From Mycobacterium sp. MBM (GTDB taxonomy: Bacteria > Actinomycetota > Actinomycetes > Mycobacteriales > Mycobacteriaceae): 64,000 nucleotides of DNA. Below the pieces are notes generated by a model. The model was not told where the DNA came from. It worked only from the letters and a program-made list of their open reading frames with translations, and did not search any database. The stretch covers positions 62,001 to 126,000 of the forward strand of contig JAKJHY010000002.1 of the NCBI GenBank assembly GCA_021648845.1, in the 5' to 3' direction. This document shows positions 8,364-18,941 of this stretch, in pieces. Each line of letters opens with the position of its first letter. Position 1 is the first letter of the stretch. The position numbers were made by a program, and so were the translations under genes.

Positions 8364-9734
8364 TTAAACGAACACGCCGGTCAGGTCGAACTCGGCCAGG
8401 GTCTTCGCGGTCAGTTCGCGCAGCCGGGCCTTCGAGTTCTCGGCCCCGGCCTGATAGGCGACGATGCCGATGATGATCTTGCCACTGAGCCGGCCGGACA
8501 CCACGACCAGCTGACCGTCACCGTGTTCCAGCTCACGGCGCGGGGTGGCCTGATCGACACCGTAGAACGCGGTGTACTCGGCTTCGGTGCCGTCCACGCT
8601 GGTCAGCAGCTGCGGCAGATCGCCCATGTTGGAGCACACCACCGGCATATCGTCGGAGGCGATCATCATGTCGGCGACCTTCTTGACCAGACGCTTGGGC
8701 ACCAGGGGTGTCAGCGGCATCAGTTCCAGGATCTCGTCGGGCTGGTCCTTGGCGGCCTTCAGCGCGTTGCGCAGGATCCCCCGGGTGACGCTCAGATCCG
8801 AGGTCACATCGGTCGGGTCGACCTTCGCGTTCACCAGCGTCATCGCGTTGGCGCGGACATCGGTCTCCGACGTGCGGTCGCTGATCGCGACGAGCAGCGA
8901 GACGTTGCCGTCGGGATTGCGCCGGCCCATCCGTTCACCGAGCTTGGCGCTGATGGCGGCCAGCAGCGAATAGCCGTTGCCACCCAGCGATTCGGCCTTG
9001 GCATCCCACGCGGCGAGATCCACATAGGTGGTGATGGCCGGCACGATGACCAACTCGTCGGGGTCGGCCAGCGGCGGCCGGACCGGTTTCGGGGCCGCCG
9101 TGGCGTTGCCGCCGGCCTGCTGGCCGCCGGCCCGCAGCACCTTGACCGCCTTGCGGGCGGCACGGGCGATGGTGGGCAGCTCCCGCACCGTCTCGCGCAG
9201 ATCCTCGACGATGGCGCGGCCGGTGCGCCGTGACAGCGGCGGCGGGTAGCCGATATCCACGTTGGCCCCGGCCACGGCGGTACCGACGGCGAGCAGCGCG
9301 GCCACCCCGTCGCCCAGGCAGTGCGAACCCACCACCGAGATGGCGGTGACCCCCTCGGTGAAGGACTGCACGGCCATCTGCCAGCCGGGCCCGTCCTCGG
9401 GGTCGACGGTGACCTGGGCCCACCGGTCGGCCCAGTCGCTGATCTGATCGCGCGGCAACGGATCGGTGTTGATGTGCAGCGGCGCGGCCGGGCCCAGTGC
9501 GGCCACCCAGCGGTAGCGGCCGAACGGCAGCGGCGAACGTTCGACGCGGCGGCCGGCCATCCCGTAGCCGAAGTTGCGGTGGAAGCGCCGCACCTCGTCC
9601 ATGTTCACCGGATGCTCGTACACCCACACCACCTGGATCATCTGCACCCGCCCGGTGGCCCGATTGGCACGCACCAGTGCCTCGTCCCACAGTGTCAGCC
9701 GGTTGCCGACGGCATCGCCATTGGTGAACTCCAA
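8364..9734 (-). CDS. condensation-superfamily acyltransferase paralogue 2
   Basis: A 456-residue member of the same family as the genes at 5187 and 9747. It has SHCLGDG as the catalytic HxxxDG motif near residue 140, the shared RRVERSPLPFGRYRWVAALG near residue 60, and VCSNMGDLP near residue 365. A predicted role is acyl transfer onto the carbohydrate core of the lipid made by this locus. It is transcribed with the neighbouring genes, 12 bp downstream of paralogue 1. The close resemblance of the pair at 8364 and 9747 suggests tandem duplication followed by specialisation. Confidence 0.87.
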   Translation of the reverse strand: MEFTNGDAVGNRLTLWDEALVRANRATGRVQMIQVVWVYEHPVNMDEVRRFHRNFGYGMAGRRVERSPLPFGRYRWVAALGPAAPLHINTDPLPRDQISDWADRWAQVTVDPEDGPGWQMAVQSFTEGVTAISVVGSHCLGDGVAALLAVGTAVAGANVDIGYPPPLSRRTGRAIVEDLRETVRELPTIARAARKAVKVLRAGGQQAGGNATAAPKPVRPPLADPDELVIVPAITTYVDLAAWDAKAESLGGNGYSLLAAISAKLGERMGRRNPDGNVSLLVAISDRTSETDVRANAMTLVNAKVDPTDVTSDLSVTRGILRNALKAAKDQPDEILELMPLTPLVPKRLVKKVADMMIASDDMPVVCSNMGDLPQLLTSVDGTEAEYTAFYGVDQATPRRELEHGDGQLVVVSGRLSGKIIIGIVAYQAGAENSKARLRELTAKTLAEFDLTGVFV

Positions 9735-9746
9735 GACAGTCCCCTC

Positions 9747-11102
9747 TTACTCGATCACGCCGGACAGCTCGAATGCGGCCAGCGTCTTCTCCAGTTCCGA
9801 TCGCAGCCAGGCGGTGGTGTTCTCCGCACCGGGTGTGTAGGCGGCGAAGGTCAGCGTCTCGGTGCCGTTGATCCGCCCGGCCACCACGGTCAGCAATCCG
9901 CACCGCGCCTCCAGCGCATGCAAGGTGGCGACCCGGTCGATGCCGCGCAGGAAGACGAAGTCGGCCGGGGTGCCGTCGACGTTGGGCACGCCCTCGGGCA
10001 CGTCACCCATGTTCGAACAGGACACCGGCAGTTCGGTGCTGAAACCGAACGCGACATCGGCCATCGTGCGGACCACCCGTTTGGGGATGAACGGGGTCAA
10101 CGGCAGCAACCGCAGGTTCTCGTCGGGGACCTCCCGGGCCCGGCGCAGCCCCTCCTTCATCGCGGCGCGGGCCTCGGTCAGATCGGTGGTCACCTTCACC
10201 GGGTCGATGGCCAGATTCACCAGCACCACCGCGTTGGCCCGGGTGTCGCCATCGCCGGGACGCCGGTCGCCCTGCGGAATGTTGAGGGTCACCATGCCGT
10301 CCGGGCCCACCCGGCCGATGTTGTGTGCCAGTTTGGCGACGAATCCGGCGACCAGCGAGTGGCCGTTACCACCGAGTTCGGCGGCACGCCGATCCCAGTC
10401 GTCGAGCTTGACGCACACCGTGGCCGACGGCGTGAACACCTGATGGTCCGCACCGGTGATCGTCGGGCCGGCGGCACCGGAACCGGACAGTTCGGCGCGC
10501 CGGCGGAAAGCCTGTCGAGCGGCCTCGACCAGGGTGCGCACCACCTCGGGCAACCCGCGCACGGTATCGCGCAGGTCGGCCCGCAGCGCCTGCCCGCGGG
10601 TGCGCGCCGCGGGCGGCGGATACCCGAAATCGAGGGTGCCACCGTGCACGGCGTTGACCATCGCGGCCAGCGCGCCGCCGCCGTCGCTCACACAGTGTGA
10701 GATGACGATGCTGACGGCGGTCGACCCGTCGGTCATCGGCAGCACACCCATATGCCAGGCCGGCCCGTACTCCGGGTCCAGCGGCATCGTCGAACGCTCG
10801 TCGATCCAGCGCCCGAGTTCGGCGCGATCACGCGGTGCGTCGATATCGAGCGCGGACTGCGGGCCGAGCGCCGAGACCCAACGGTGCCTGCCGAACGGCA
10901 ACGGCGACCGTTCGATCCGCCGGCCGAGCAGACCGTGACCGATGTGCGCGTGGAAACGCCGAACCCCGTCGAGGTCGACGGGCCGCTCGTAGATCCACAC
11001 CACCTGCATCACGGCCTCTTGGCCGGTGGCGCGCAGCCCCAGGAACATCGCCTGATCGGTGAAATCGAGCCGATTGTCCGGTGCTGTCACGGCACGAGCC
11101 AT
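9747..11102 (-). CDS. condensation-superfamily acyltransferase paralogue 1
   Basis: A 451-residue protein with the catalytic motif SHCVSDG, the family signature RRIERSPLPFGRHRWVSALG and SCSNMGDVPEGV near the C-terminus. I chose the ATG at 11102 because GGAGGT lies 9 nt upstream and the following residues match the N-termini of the paralogues. The frame stays open far upstream into papA, but that part has no family similarity. It follows papA by 32 bp in the same operon. It is likely an O-acyltransferase acting on a trehalose- or glucose-containing lipid intermediate. The substrate is unknown. Confidence 0.87.
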   Translation of the reverse strand: MARAVTAPDNRLDFTDQAMFLGLRATGQEAVMQVVWIYERPVDLDGVRRFHAHIGHGLLGRRIERSPLPFGRHRWVSALGPQSALDIDAPRDRAELGRWIDERSTMPLDPEYGPAWHMGVLPMTDGSTAVSIVISHCVSDGGGALAAMVNAVHGGTLDFGYPPPAARTRGQALRADLRDTVRGLPEVVRTLVEAARQAFRRRAELSGSGAAGPTITGADHQVFTPSATVCVKLDDWDRRAAELGGNGHSLVAGFVAKLAHNIGRVGPDGMVTLNIPQGDRRPGDGDTRANAVVLVNLAIDPVKVTTDLTEARAAMKEGLRRAREVPDENLRLLPLTPFIPKRVVRTMADVAFGFSTELPVSCSNMGDVPEGVPNVDGTPADFVFLRGIDRVATLHALEARCGLLTVVAGRINGTETLTFAAYTPGAENTTAWLRSELEKTLAAFELSGVIE

Positions 11103-11134
11103 CGCGGCGGTACCTCCGATACCAACAACGCCGA

Positions 11135-12595
11135 TCAGGCCGTCTTGAGGTCCAGGTCGACGGTGTCCGCGGCGATGTCGGCCACCGCGACGCTGCGGCC
11201 CTCGACGACGCTCAGGTACACGGACTTCATCGCCTGCAGATAGCGCAGCACCGATTCGCGGGCGATCGGGTTGCTCGGGAAGGCGGCCGTCACCGTCGTC
11301 TCCTGCTCGACCCGGTTGACCCACATGCCGACCTGGTACGCCGACCGCGAATCGCTGTAGATGGTGCCGTTGAGGCGCTGCCACTCGGCGATCACGCCGG
11401 GCGACAACAGGCCCGCATCCAGGTAGGACAGCATCGGCACGCCGGCCTCGGGCGCCCGCAGTCCGTGCGAGGCCGCGCCCAGCTCCAGCACCCGCTCGAC
11501 CGGCACATGAGCCAGGTCCAGCCCACCGTCGAAGGATTCCTGGGCCGCGCGGGCCGTGTGGCCGAACGACTCCGGGTCGACCGGCACGGTGATCGGAACC
11601 AGACCGGTGAACCATCCGGTCGTCATGAACTCCGCCGGGGTGCGCCGCGTCGTGGTCGGGGTGATGACGCGGTAGGTGTCGGTCCCGGTCAGCGCCGCGT
11701 TGGCGATGGCCCCGCAGGCGAACACGCCGCCGCTGAAGCGGGCGCCGGCCGCGATGCAGGCCTGCTCGAACTTGTCGCCCTGCTCCTTGTCCAGCAGCTG
11801 CACGGTGATCACGTCACCGGTGTAGGCCACCGACGGGTCACCGAGCGGCAGCGGGAAGGTGGGCAGCGTGCCACCGTTGTGCTGCAGGAACTCGATCCAG
11901 TCCCGCACTTCCGGCGATTCCGTGGTCAGCGTCGACACGTACTCGTGCTGTTCACGGCAGTAGGTGTCATAGCTGCCCGGCTCGGGCAGCTTCAACGGCG
12001 CCAACCCTTCGACCAGCGTGTTGTACATCATGTGGATCTCGACGAAGGCCAGGCCCATGAACATGGCGTCGGTGTGCACGTGGTCGACGCTGATGTAGAT
12101 GGTGAAGTGATCCTCGCGCTGGATCATCCCGATGTGGAAGCAGTCCCAGACCCACGGGCTGGCGGTACCCAGCACGTGCTCGCGCCACTGCGCTGCGCTC
12201 ATCTCGCCGTGCTCGACGGGGCTGAACTTGATGTCGCGCGGGTTGGTCAGCGTGTGCCGGACGATGCTGGCGGCCGAATCGTCCTCGCCGGGGACATACT
12301 CGAACCAGCTGTGGAAGGTGTCATGCCTGCGCAGGTAGGCGTTGATGACATGGGTCATCGCCCGGACATCGCAGCGGCCCGGGATGTCCCAGGCGGGGAT
12401 GTTCAACCGGGCCATATCGGTACCGGAGGCCTCGTGCTTGCGATACGCGAGCAGGTGCTGAGCCTGCTGGTAGCTCACCGGGACGTCGCTGACCGGCGCA
12501 TCCTTGACCTTGGCCAGCGTGGACCGGGTCGGATGCCAGGAAGTCACAGCACCGGGTTCGCCGACCCAGTCGTGGATCGGTTTCATCGCAACCAC
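11135..12595 (-). CDS. polyketide-associated acyltransferase (PapA3/PapA4-like)
   Basis: A 486-residue Pap protein that should move the PKS-made chain from the synthase, or from a lipid intermediate, to a sugar hydroxyl. The motif ISVDHVHTDAMFMGLAFVEI gives HxxxD at about residues 176-180, but Ala follows the Asp where HxxxDG members have Gly. Length and the N-terminus (IHDWVGEPGAVTSWHPT) resemble the PapA1/A3/A4 group. The GTG at 12595 has AGGAG 7 nt upstream, and ATG 12586 is an alternative. It lies 61 bp downstream of the PKS on the same strand, the arrangement seen at the M. tuberculosis pks5-papA4 locus and at LOS loci. Confidence 0.93.
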   Translation of the reverse strand: MVAMKPIHDWVGEPGAVTSWHPTRSTLAKVKDAPVSDVPVSYQQAQHLLAYRKHEASGTDMARLNIPAWDIPGRCDVRAMTHVINAYLRRHDTFHSWFEYVPGEDDSAASIVRHTLTNPRDIKFSPVEHGEMSAAQWREHVLGTASPWVWDCFHIGMIQREDHFTIYISVDHVHTDAMFMGLAFVEIHMMYNTLVEGLAPLKLPEPGSYDTYCREQHEYVSTLTTESPEVRDWIEFLQHNGGTLPTFPLPLGDPSVAYTGDVITVQLLDKEQGDKFEQACIAAGARFSGGVFACGAIANAALTGTDTYRVITPTTTRRTPAEFMTTGWFTGLVPITVPVDPESFGHTARAAQESFDGGLDLAHVPVERVLELGAASHGLRAPEAGVPMLSYLDAGLLSPGVIAEWQRLNGTIYSDSRSAYQVGMWVNRVEQETTVTAAFPSNPIARESVLRYLQAMKSVYLSVVEGRSVAVADIAADTVDLDLKTA

Positions 12596-12656
12596 TATTC
12601 ATCTCCTGCTTCGACGACGTCCGGGCGCGTATCACGCGACGCTGCGCGACCCGTGC

Positions 12657-15600
12657 TCATGACGGAACCGATACTTCGTCCGGTGCAAGCACATCGCACA
12701 GGCGATCGGCGAGGACCCTGATTGTGGAAATATCTGTCGATCCGATACGAATACCTGTCTCCGCTTCGATGCGGGTGCGTACCTCCAAGGTGCCGAGCGA
12801 ATCGAGCCCGTACTCGGCGAGCGGACGGTCCGGATCGACCGACCGGCGCAGGATCATGCTGACCTGCTCAGCGATCATCCGGCGCATTCGGGCCGGCCAC
12901 TCGTCCCGCGGCAGTTCGTGCAGCTCGGCGAGGAACGCGCTGCCGGTGTTGCGCTGTCCGGCGGACTGGAACGCCTCGGCGAACTTGCTCGACTGCGCGA
13001 AGGCAGCCAGCCAGGGTGTTCCGACCACCGGCGCGTAACCGCTGTAGGCCCGATCGTGCCGCAGGAGCGTCTCGAACGCAAAGGCACCCTCCTCCGGTGC
13101 GATCGCGGCGTCGCTGCTCTCCGCCAGCGCGGCACCCGCTCCGATCTCCGACCAGGGGCCCCACGCGATGGACGTGCTGGGCAGGCCCTGGCTGCGGCGC
13201 CAGTGCGTGAACGCATCCAGCCAGCTGTTGGCCGCGGCGTAGGCGCCCTGGCCCGGTGAGCCGACCAGCGCGGCCGCCGAGGAGAACACGCAGAACCAGT
13301 CCAGGGTCTGCTTGGCGGTCGCCTGATGCAGGTTCAGCGCGCCGTAGACCTTCGGCGCCCAATCCCGCTCGACGAGATCATCGGTGATGTTCGGGATCGC
13401 GGCGTCCTCGATCACGGCGGCACCGTGCAGCACACCGCGCAGCGGCAGGCCGGTCGCGCAGGCCGCCACCACCAGGCGCTCGGCGGTGTCGGGCTCGGCG
13501 ATATCGCCGAGCTCGACCTCGACCTCGGTACCGGTGCGGCGGATCCGCTCGATGACCTCCTTGGCGGCGGCCGACGGGGCGGACCGTCCGTTGAGGATGA
13601 TGCGGCCGGCCCCGGCGTCGGCCAGCTTCTCGGCCAGGAACAGGCCGAGACCGCCCAGACCACCGGTGACGACGTAGGCGGATTCCGACCACGCCACCCG
13701 CGCCTCGGCGGGCGGTACGACGGCGCTGATCTGGCCGCCGTGCGGGATGTCGAGGACCAGCTTGCCGGTGTGCTCGGCGGCACCCATCACGCGAATGGCG
13801 GTGGCGCCGTCCTCCAACGGGTAGTGCGTGGTCTCGGGCAGCGGCAGCACACCGTCGGCGATCTGCTGGTAGCAGACCTCCAGCAGTCGGCGCAGCGTGT
13901 CGGGGTCGGTGAGCGACAGCAGCGCCAGGTCCACCGCGTAGAAGGACAGGTTGCGCCGGAACGGGAACAGGCCCATCCGGGTGTCGCCGTAGATATCGCG
14001 CTTGCCGATCTCGACGAACCGCCCGCCGAAGGACAGCAGCTCCAGGCCGGCCTTCTGGGCCGCGCCGGTCAGCGAGTTCAACACGATGTCCACGCCGTAC
14101 CCGTCGGTGTCGCGGCGGATATCGTCGGCGAAGGCGGTGCTGCGCGAATCGTAGACATGCTCGATCCCCATGCCCCGCAACAACTCTCGACGCGCCTCGC
14201 TGCCCGCGGTGGCGTAGATCTCGGCGCCCGCGGCGCGGGCGATGGCGATCGCCGCCTGCCCCACACCGCCGGTGGCGGAGTGGATGAGCACCTTGTCCCC
14301 GGCGCTGACGCGCGCCAGGTCGTGCAGGCTGTACCAGGCGGTCGCGTGGGCACTGGGCACGGCGGCGGCCCGGTTGGTGGGCAGCCCCGGCGGCAGCGTG
14401 ACCGCCAGGTTGGCATCGCAGGTCACAAATGTCGCCCAGGCACCGTCGGCGGAGATTCCGCCGACCCGGTCGCCGACCTTGTGGCCGATGACACCGGGCC
14501 CGACCGCGGTGACCACACCGGCGAAGTCCGCGCCCAGCTTGGGCATCCGGCCCTCGAAGCTCGGGTACTGGCCGAAGGCCACCAGCACATCGGCGAAGTT
14601 CAGGTTGGACGCGGTGACCGAGACCTCGATCTGACCGGGGCCGGGGGCGATGCGCTCGAAGGCGGCCAGCTCCAGCGACTGGATGTCACCGGGCGTGCGG
14701 ATCTGCAGGCGCATCCCCTCGCGGGCCGGGTTGACCACCGTGGTGCGACGTTCCTCCGGGCGCAGCGGCCCGGGCACCAGACGCGCCACGTACCACTTGG
14801 AGCCACGCCAGGCGGTCTCGTCCTCATCCGAACCGGACACCAGTTGGGCGGCGATCTGCGCGGCGTCGGTGTAATCGTCGACGTCGATCTGGGTCGCCTT
14901 CAACTGCGGGAACTCGGTGCCGATCACCCGCACCAGACCACGCAGGCCCGCCTCGTCGAGGTTGGCGGAATCGTCGGCCAGCACGGTCTGCGCATTGCGG
15001 GTCAGCACATGCAGCCGGGGCGCCTCGCCCGGGGTGTCCGGCAGCTCTCGCACGATCTTGACCAGGTGGCGCACGTTGTCGCCGCCACGGACACCGGACT
15101 GCTCATCGGTGACCCCATGCCGCGGCGGGGTGACCACCAGGACATCGCCGAACTGTTGAGCCGCCAGCTGCTCGCGCAGCCGGGCGGCATGCGCATCGTG
15201 ATCGGAATGCTGCGGCCACACCATGGTGGTGACGTCGACGTCGTGGCTCTTGAGCGCATCGGCGAGCTTGGTGGCCAGCAGATCGGCCGCGTCCGAGGTG
15301 CTGATCAGCAGCCAGCGCCCGGCATCGTGGTAGTCCACCTCGGGCAGTTCCTGCGGTCGCCACTCGATGCTGAGCAGCCGGTCGCTGAACGTCCGGTCGC
15401 GCTGGCCGCTGTCGGACACCCCGGTGCCGACCCGCAGCCCGCCGACGGCCAGCAGCACGGTGCCGTTCTCGTCGAGCAGGTCCAGGTCCACCTCGACCGC
15501 GGCCGAGGTCACGCTGACGATGCGGGCATGGCAGTAGTGCGCGTTGCGGGTGGAACCGTAAGCGCGCAGCCGTCGCACCCCGAGCGGCAGCATCAGGGTG

Positions 15601-18600
15601 CCGGTGGTGTCGCTGCGCAGCACCGGGTGGGCGCCGACGGCCTGGAAGCAGGCGTCCAGCAGCGCCGGGTGCACGCCGTAGGCACCCTGCTGGGAGCGGA
15701 TCGACCCGGGCAGCGCCACCTCGGCGAGCACCGAGTCCGACGGGCCCGCGGCGGGATCGCGGTCGGTGCCGTCGGCGACGTTGACGGCCACCAGGCCGGC
15801 GAACGCCGGGCCGTACTGCACGCCGCGCTGGTTGTACCAACCGCGCATCTCGGCACCGTCGACGCGCACCGGGTGCGCGGCGATGACGGCGTCGATGTCG
15901 ACGGGGGCGGGTGCGCTCTCGTCGGCGCCGACCCGCAGCGTGGCCGAGGCCCGTTTGACCTGTTCGCCGTCCAGGTAGGTCTCCACGACGAAGGTCGAGC
16001 GGTCGGCGCCCGTGACCGTGGCGGCCGCGCAGACCTCGGTGCTGTCCTCCAGCAGCAGCAGTTGATCGAAGGTGATGTCGTGCACCTCGCCGGTGTCGCC
16101 GAGCACGGTACGCGCGGCGGCCAGCGCCATCTCGACGTAGGCGGCACCGGGCAGGGCCGCGACATTGTGCACCTGGTGATCGCCCAGCCAGGGCTGGGTG
16201 GCGGTGCCGACATCGGCCTGCCAGGCATGGCGTTCGGGCTCTTCGGGCAGCCGCACGTGCGCACCGAGCAGCGGGTGCACGGCGATGGTGGCGCCGCCGG
16301 GGGCGAGCTCGTGCGGGTCGCGCACCAGCAGCAACTCGCGGTGCGTCCAGGTCGGCAGCGGCGCATCGACCAGCTCGCCGGACGGGTAGAGCACCGAGAA
16401 GTCGATCTGGGCACCGGCGTTGTGCAGGTCGGCGAGCACCCCGAGCAGGCCGTAGGGCAGCTCCTGCTCGCGACGCACGCTGGCCAGCGCGGCGTGGGTG
16501 ATGTCCAGGCTGCTGGCCGTCTGGTCGACGGCGTGGGTCAGCAGTGGGTGCGGGGACAGCTCGGTGAACACCCGGTAGCCGTCCTCGAGGGCGGCCTGCA
16601 CGGCGGCCGCGAAACGCACCGCATGGCGCAGGTTGTCGACCCAGTAATCGGCATCCCAGTCGGCGATATCGCGCGGGTCGTACAGCGTGGCCGAGTAGTA
16701 GTCGACGTTGGGCTCGGCCGGATCGAGGTCCGCCAGGGCATCGGCCAGGTCGTCGAGGATCGGGTCCACCTGGGGTGAGTGCGAGGCCACGTCCACGGCC
16801 ACCTCGCGGGCCATCACATCGCGGCTCTCCCAGTCGGCCACCAGCTCGCGGATCGACTCCTTGGCCCCGCCGACGACGGTCGAGCGGGGTGAGGCGACCA
16901 CCGAGAGCACCACATCGTTGATGCCGCGGGCCGCGAGCTCGGAGAGCACCTGCTGGGCGGGCAGTTCGACGGAGGCCATGGCGCCGGAACCGGCGATGGT
17001 GGCCATCAGCTTGGAGCGTCGGCAGATGACCTTGACACCGTCTTCGAGGCTGAGCACGCCGGACACCACGGCCGCGGCCACCTCACCCATCGAGTGACCG
17101 ATCACGGCGCCGGGCAGCACACCGTAGGACTTGAGCGTGGCGGCCAGCGCCACCTGCATGGTGAAGACCGTCGGCTGCACCTTGTCGATGCCGGTCACCG
17201 TGACCGACGCGCGCAGCTCTTCGGTCACCGAGAACCCCGACTCGGCCGCGATCAGCGGTTCGATCTCGGCGACGGCCGCGGCGAAAGCCGGTTCGCTCGC
17301 CAACAGGCCGGCACCCATGCCCGCCCACTGTGAGCCCTGGCCGGAGAACACCATCACCGGGCCTCGATCGTCCTTGGCCACCGCGCTCTGGTACGGGGTC
17401 TCGCCGTCGGCGACCTCGTGCAGGGCGGCGATCAGGGACGCGTGATCGTGGGCCAGCACGGTGGTGCGCACCGGGCGGTGCGCCCGGCGCCGGGCCAGGG
17501 TGTAGGCGAGGTCGTGCAGGTTCAGGGTGTCGGTGCGGGCGGCAACCCAGTCCGCGAGCCGACCCGCGGTACTGCGCAGCCCCTCGGCCGAGGTCGAGGA
17601 CAGCGCGAAGATCTGCGGCCCGTCCGGGGCGGCGGAGCCGGTGGCCGCGGGCGCCGGGGCCTCTTCCAGCACCGCGTGCACGTTGGTGCCGGACAGCCCG
17701 TAGGCCGAGACGGCGGCGCGGCGGGGTTGTCCGTCGGCCGGCCACGGTGCGGGCGCGGTCGGCACATACAGGTCGGTCTTGATGCTCGCCAGTTCGTCGG
17801 GCAGCCGGTTGAAGTGGATGTTCGGCGGCACGGTGGCATGCTGCAGCGCCAGCACGCTCTTGATCAGGCCGATGGCGCCCGAGGCCGACTGGGAGTGGCC
17901 GAAGTTGGTCTTGCACGAGCCCAGCGCAACCGGGCCGTCGCCGCCGTAGACGGTGGCCAGGCTGGAGTATTCGATCGGGTCGCCCACCGGGGTGCCGGTA
18001 CCGTGCGCCTCGATCAGTCCGACGGTTTTCGCGTCCACCCCGCCGACCGCCAGGGCCTCCTGGTAGACGGCCACCTGGGCGTCCCGGGACGGGGTGGCGA
18101 TGTTGACGGTGTGGCCGTCCTGGTTGGCGGCGGTGCCGCGCACCACCGCGAGGATCCGGTCGCCGTCCCGCTCGGCGTCGGCGAGCCGTTTGAGCAGCAC
18201 CACACCGACGGCCTCGCCGGGGACGAAGCCGTCTGCGGCCGCGTCGAACGCGTGGCAATGCCCGGTCGGCGAGAGCATGCCCTGCGCCGAACCCGAGGAC
18301 AACTTGCGGGGCTCGAGCACGATGGTGACGCCACCGGCGAGCACCAGATCGCTCTCCCCCTCGTGCAGGCTCCTGGCACCCATGTGCAGGGCCAGCAGAC
18401 CCGATGAGCAGGCCGAGTCCACCGAGGTGGCCGGACCGCGCAGACCCAGGTGATAGGAGATGCGCCCCGATGCCAGGCTGAAGTTGTTGCCGGTGAAGCC
18501 GTAGGGCCCCTCGATGGCGTGCGCGTCGGCGGCGACCAGTTGGTAGTCGCCGTGGGTGAGGCCCATGAACACCCCGGTGCGCGACCCGTCCAGCGATGCC

Positions 18601-18941
18601 GGGTCGACGCCGGCATGTTCGATGGCTTCCCAGGCGGTCTCCAGCAGCAGTCGGTGCTGCGGGTCGACCGCGGTGGCCTCGCGGTCGCTGATCCCGAAGA
18701 AGTCGGCGTCGAAGCCGGCTACGTCGTCGAGGAAGGCACCCCATTTGGACACCGAGCGGCCGGGGACGCCGGGCTCGGGGTCGTAGTATTCGTCGGCATC
18801 CCAGCGGCTCTGCGGGATCGTGGTGACAAGGTCCTGACCCTTGAGCAGCGCCTGCCACATCTGGTCAGGTGAGTCGATTCCGCCAGGCAATCGGCACGCC
18901 ATCCCGATGACGGCGACCGCTGTGACAGGTGTATCAACCAC
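12657..18941 (-). CDS. pks5: Mas/Pks5-like iterative type I polyketide synthase
   Basis: A single-module synthase of 2094 residues that makes methyl-branched fatty acids by iterative methylmalonyl-CoA extension. Domains in order: ketosynthase ([12 protein letters not shown], Cys about 177; [18 protein letters not shown]), acyltransferase ([16 protein letters not shown] about 615; VASHS, as in methylmalonyl-using Mas enzymes), dehydratase ([18 protein letters not shown] about 924), enoylreductase ([18 protein letters not shown] about 1550), ketoreductase (VTGGLGGLG about 1755; Tyr in GAYAAANSW about 1900) and acyl carrier protein ([12 protein letters not shown], Ser about 2046). There is no thioesterase, as usual where a Pap protein offloads. 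The GTG at 18941 has AAGAGG 10 nt upstream; the frame extends to 18989. The symbol rests on locus type and is not certain. Confidence 0.93.
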   Translation of the reverse strand: MVDTPVTAVAVIGMACRLPGGIDSPDQMWQALLKGQDLVTTIPQSRWDADEYYDPEPGVPGRSVSKWGAFLDDVAGFDADFFGISDREATAVDPQHRLLLETAWEAIEHAGVDPASLDGSRTGVFMGLTHGDYQLVAADAHAIEGPYGFTGNNFSLASGRISYHLGLRGPATSVDSACSSGLLALHMGARSLHEGESDLVLAGGVTIVLEPRKLSSGSAQGMLSPTGHCHAFDAAADGFVPGEAVGVVLLKRLADAERDGDRILAVVRGTAANQDGHTVNIATPSRDAQVAVYQEALAVGGVDAKTVGLIEAHGTGTPVGDPIEYSSLATVYGGDGPVALGSCKTNFGHSQSASGAIGLIKSVLALQHATVPPNIHFNRLPDELASIKTDLYVPTAPAPWPADGQPRRAAVSAYGLSGTNVHAVLEEAPAPAATGSAAPDGPQIFALSSTSAEGLRSTAGRLADWVAARTDTLNLHDLAYTLARRRAHRPVRTTVLAHDHASLIAALHEVADGETPYQSAVAKDDRGPVMVFSGQGSQWAGMGAGLLASEPAFAAAVAEIEPLIAAESGFSVTEELRASVTVTGIDKVQPTVFTMQVALAATLKSYGVLPGAVIGHSMGEVAAAVVSGVLSLEDGVKVICRRSKLMATIAGSGAMASVELPAQQVLSELAARGINDVVLSVVASPRSTVVGGAKESIRELVADWESRDVMAREVAVDVASHSPQVDPILDDLADALADLDPAEPNVDYYSATLYDPRDIADWDADYWVDNLRHAVRFAAAVQAALEDGYRVFTELSPHPLLTHAVDQTASSLDITHAALASVRREQELPYGLLGVLADLHNAGAQIDFSVLYPSGELVDAPLPTWTHRELLLVRDPHELAPGGATIAVHPLLGAHVRLPEEPERHAWQADVGTATQPWLGDHQVHNVAALPGAAYVEMALAAARTVLGDTGEVHDITFDQLLLLEDSTEVCAAATVTGADRSTFVVETYLDGEQVKRASATLRVGADESAPAPVDIDAVIAAHPVRVDGAEMRGWYNQRGVQYGPAFAGLVAVNVADGTDRDPAAGPSDSVLAEVALPGSIRSQQGAYGVHPALLDACFQAVGAHPVLRSDTTGTLMLPLGVRRLRAYGSTRNAHYCHARIVSVTSAAVEVDLDLLDENGTVLLAVGGLRVGTGVSDSGQRDRTFSDRLLSIEWRPQELPEVDYHDAGRWLLISTSDAADLLATKLADALKSHDVDVTTMVWPQHSDHDAHAARLREQLAAQQFGDVLVVTPPRHGVTDEQSGVRGGDNVRHLVKIVRELPDTPGEAPRLHVLTRNAQTVLADDSANLDEAGLRGLVRVIGTEFPQLKATQIDVDDYTDAAQIAAQLVSGSDEDETAWRGSKWYVARLVPGPLRPEERRTTVVNPAREGMRLQIRTPGDIQSLELAAFERIAPGPGQIEVSVTASNLNFADVLVAFGQYPSFEGRMPKLGADFAGVVTAVGPGVIGHKVGDRVGGISADGAWATFVTCDANLAVTLPPGLPTNRAAAVPSAHATAWYSLHDLARVSAGDKVLIHSATGGVGQAAIAIARAAGAEIYATAGSEARRELLRGMGIEHVYDSRSTAFADDIRRDTDGYGVDIVLNSLTGAAQKAGLELLSFGGRFVEIGKRDIYGDTRMGLFPFRRNLSFYAVDLALLSLTDPDTLRRLLEVCYQQIADGVLPLPETTHYPLEDGATAIRVMGAAEHTGKLVLDIPHGGQISAVVPPAEARVAWSESAYVVTGGLGGLGLFLAEKLADAGAGRIILNGRSAPSAAAKEVIERIRRTGTEVEVELGDIAEPDTAERLVVAACATGLPLRGVLHGAAVIEDAAIPNITDDLVERDWAPKVYGALNLHQATAKQTLDWFCVFSSAAALVGSPGQGAYAAANSWLDAFTHWRRSQGLPSTSIAWGPWSEIGAGAALAESSDAAIAPEEGAFAFETLLRHDRAYSGYAPVVGTPWLAAFAQSSKFAEAFQSAGQRNTGSAFLAELHELPRDEWPARMRRMIAEQVSMILRRSVDPDRPLAEYGLDSLGTLEVRTRIEAETGIRIGSTDISTIRVLADRLCDVLAPDEVSVPS

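Noticed and set aside
5274..9233. Long plus-strand open frames across the acyltransferase/fadD genes (5274-7001 and 7056-9233)
   Set aside because: They run antisense to clearly homologous acyltransferase and FadD proteins, with no family similarity and biased composition.
13326..16778. A 1150-codon open frame on the plus strand opposite the polyketide synthase
   Set aside because: It overlaps the KS-AT-DH-ER-KR-ACP gene completely, is Gly/Arg/His-rich with no domain, and is the usual antisense by-product of GC-rich third codon positions.
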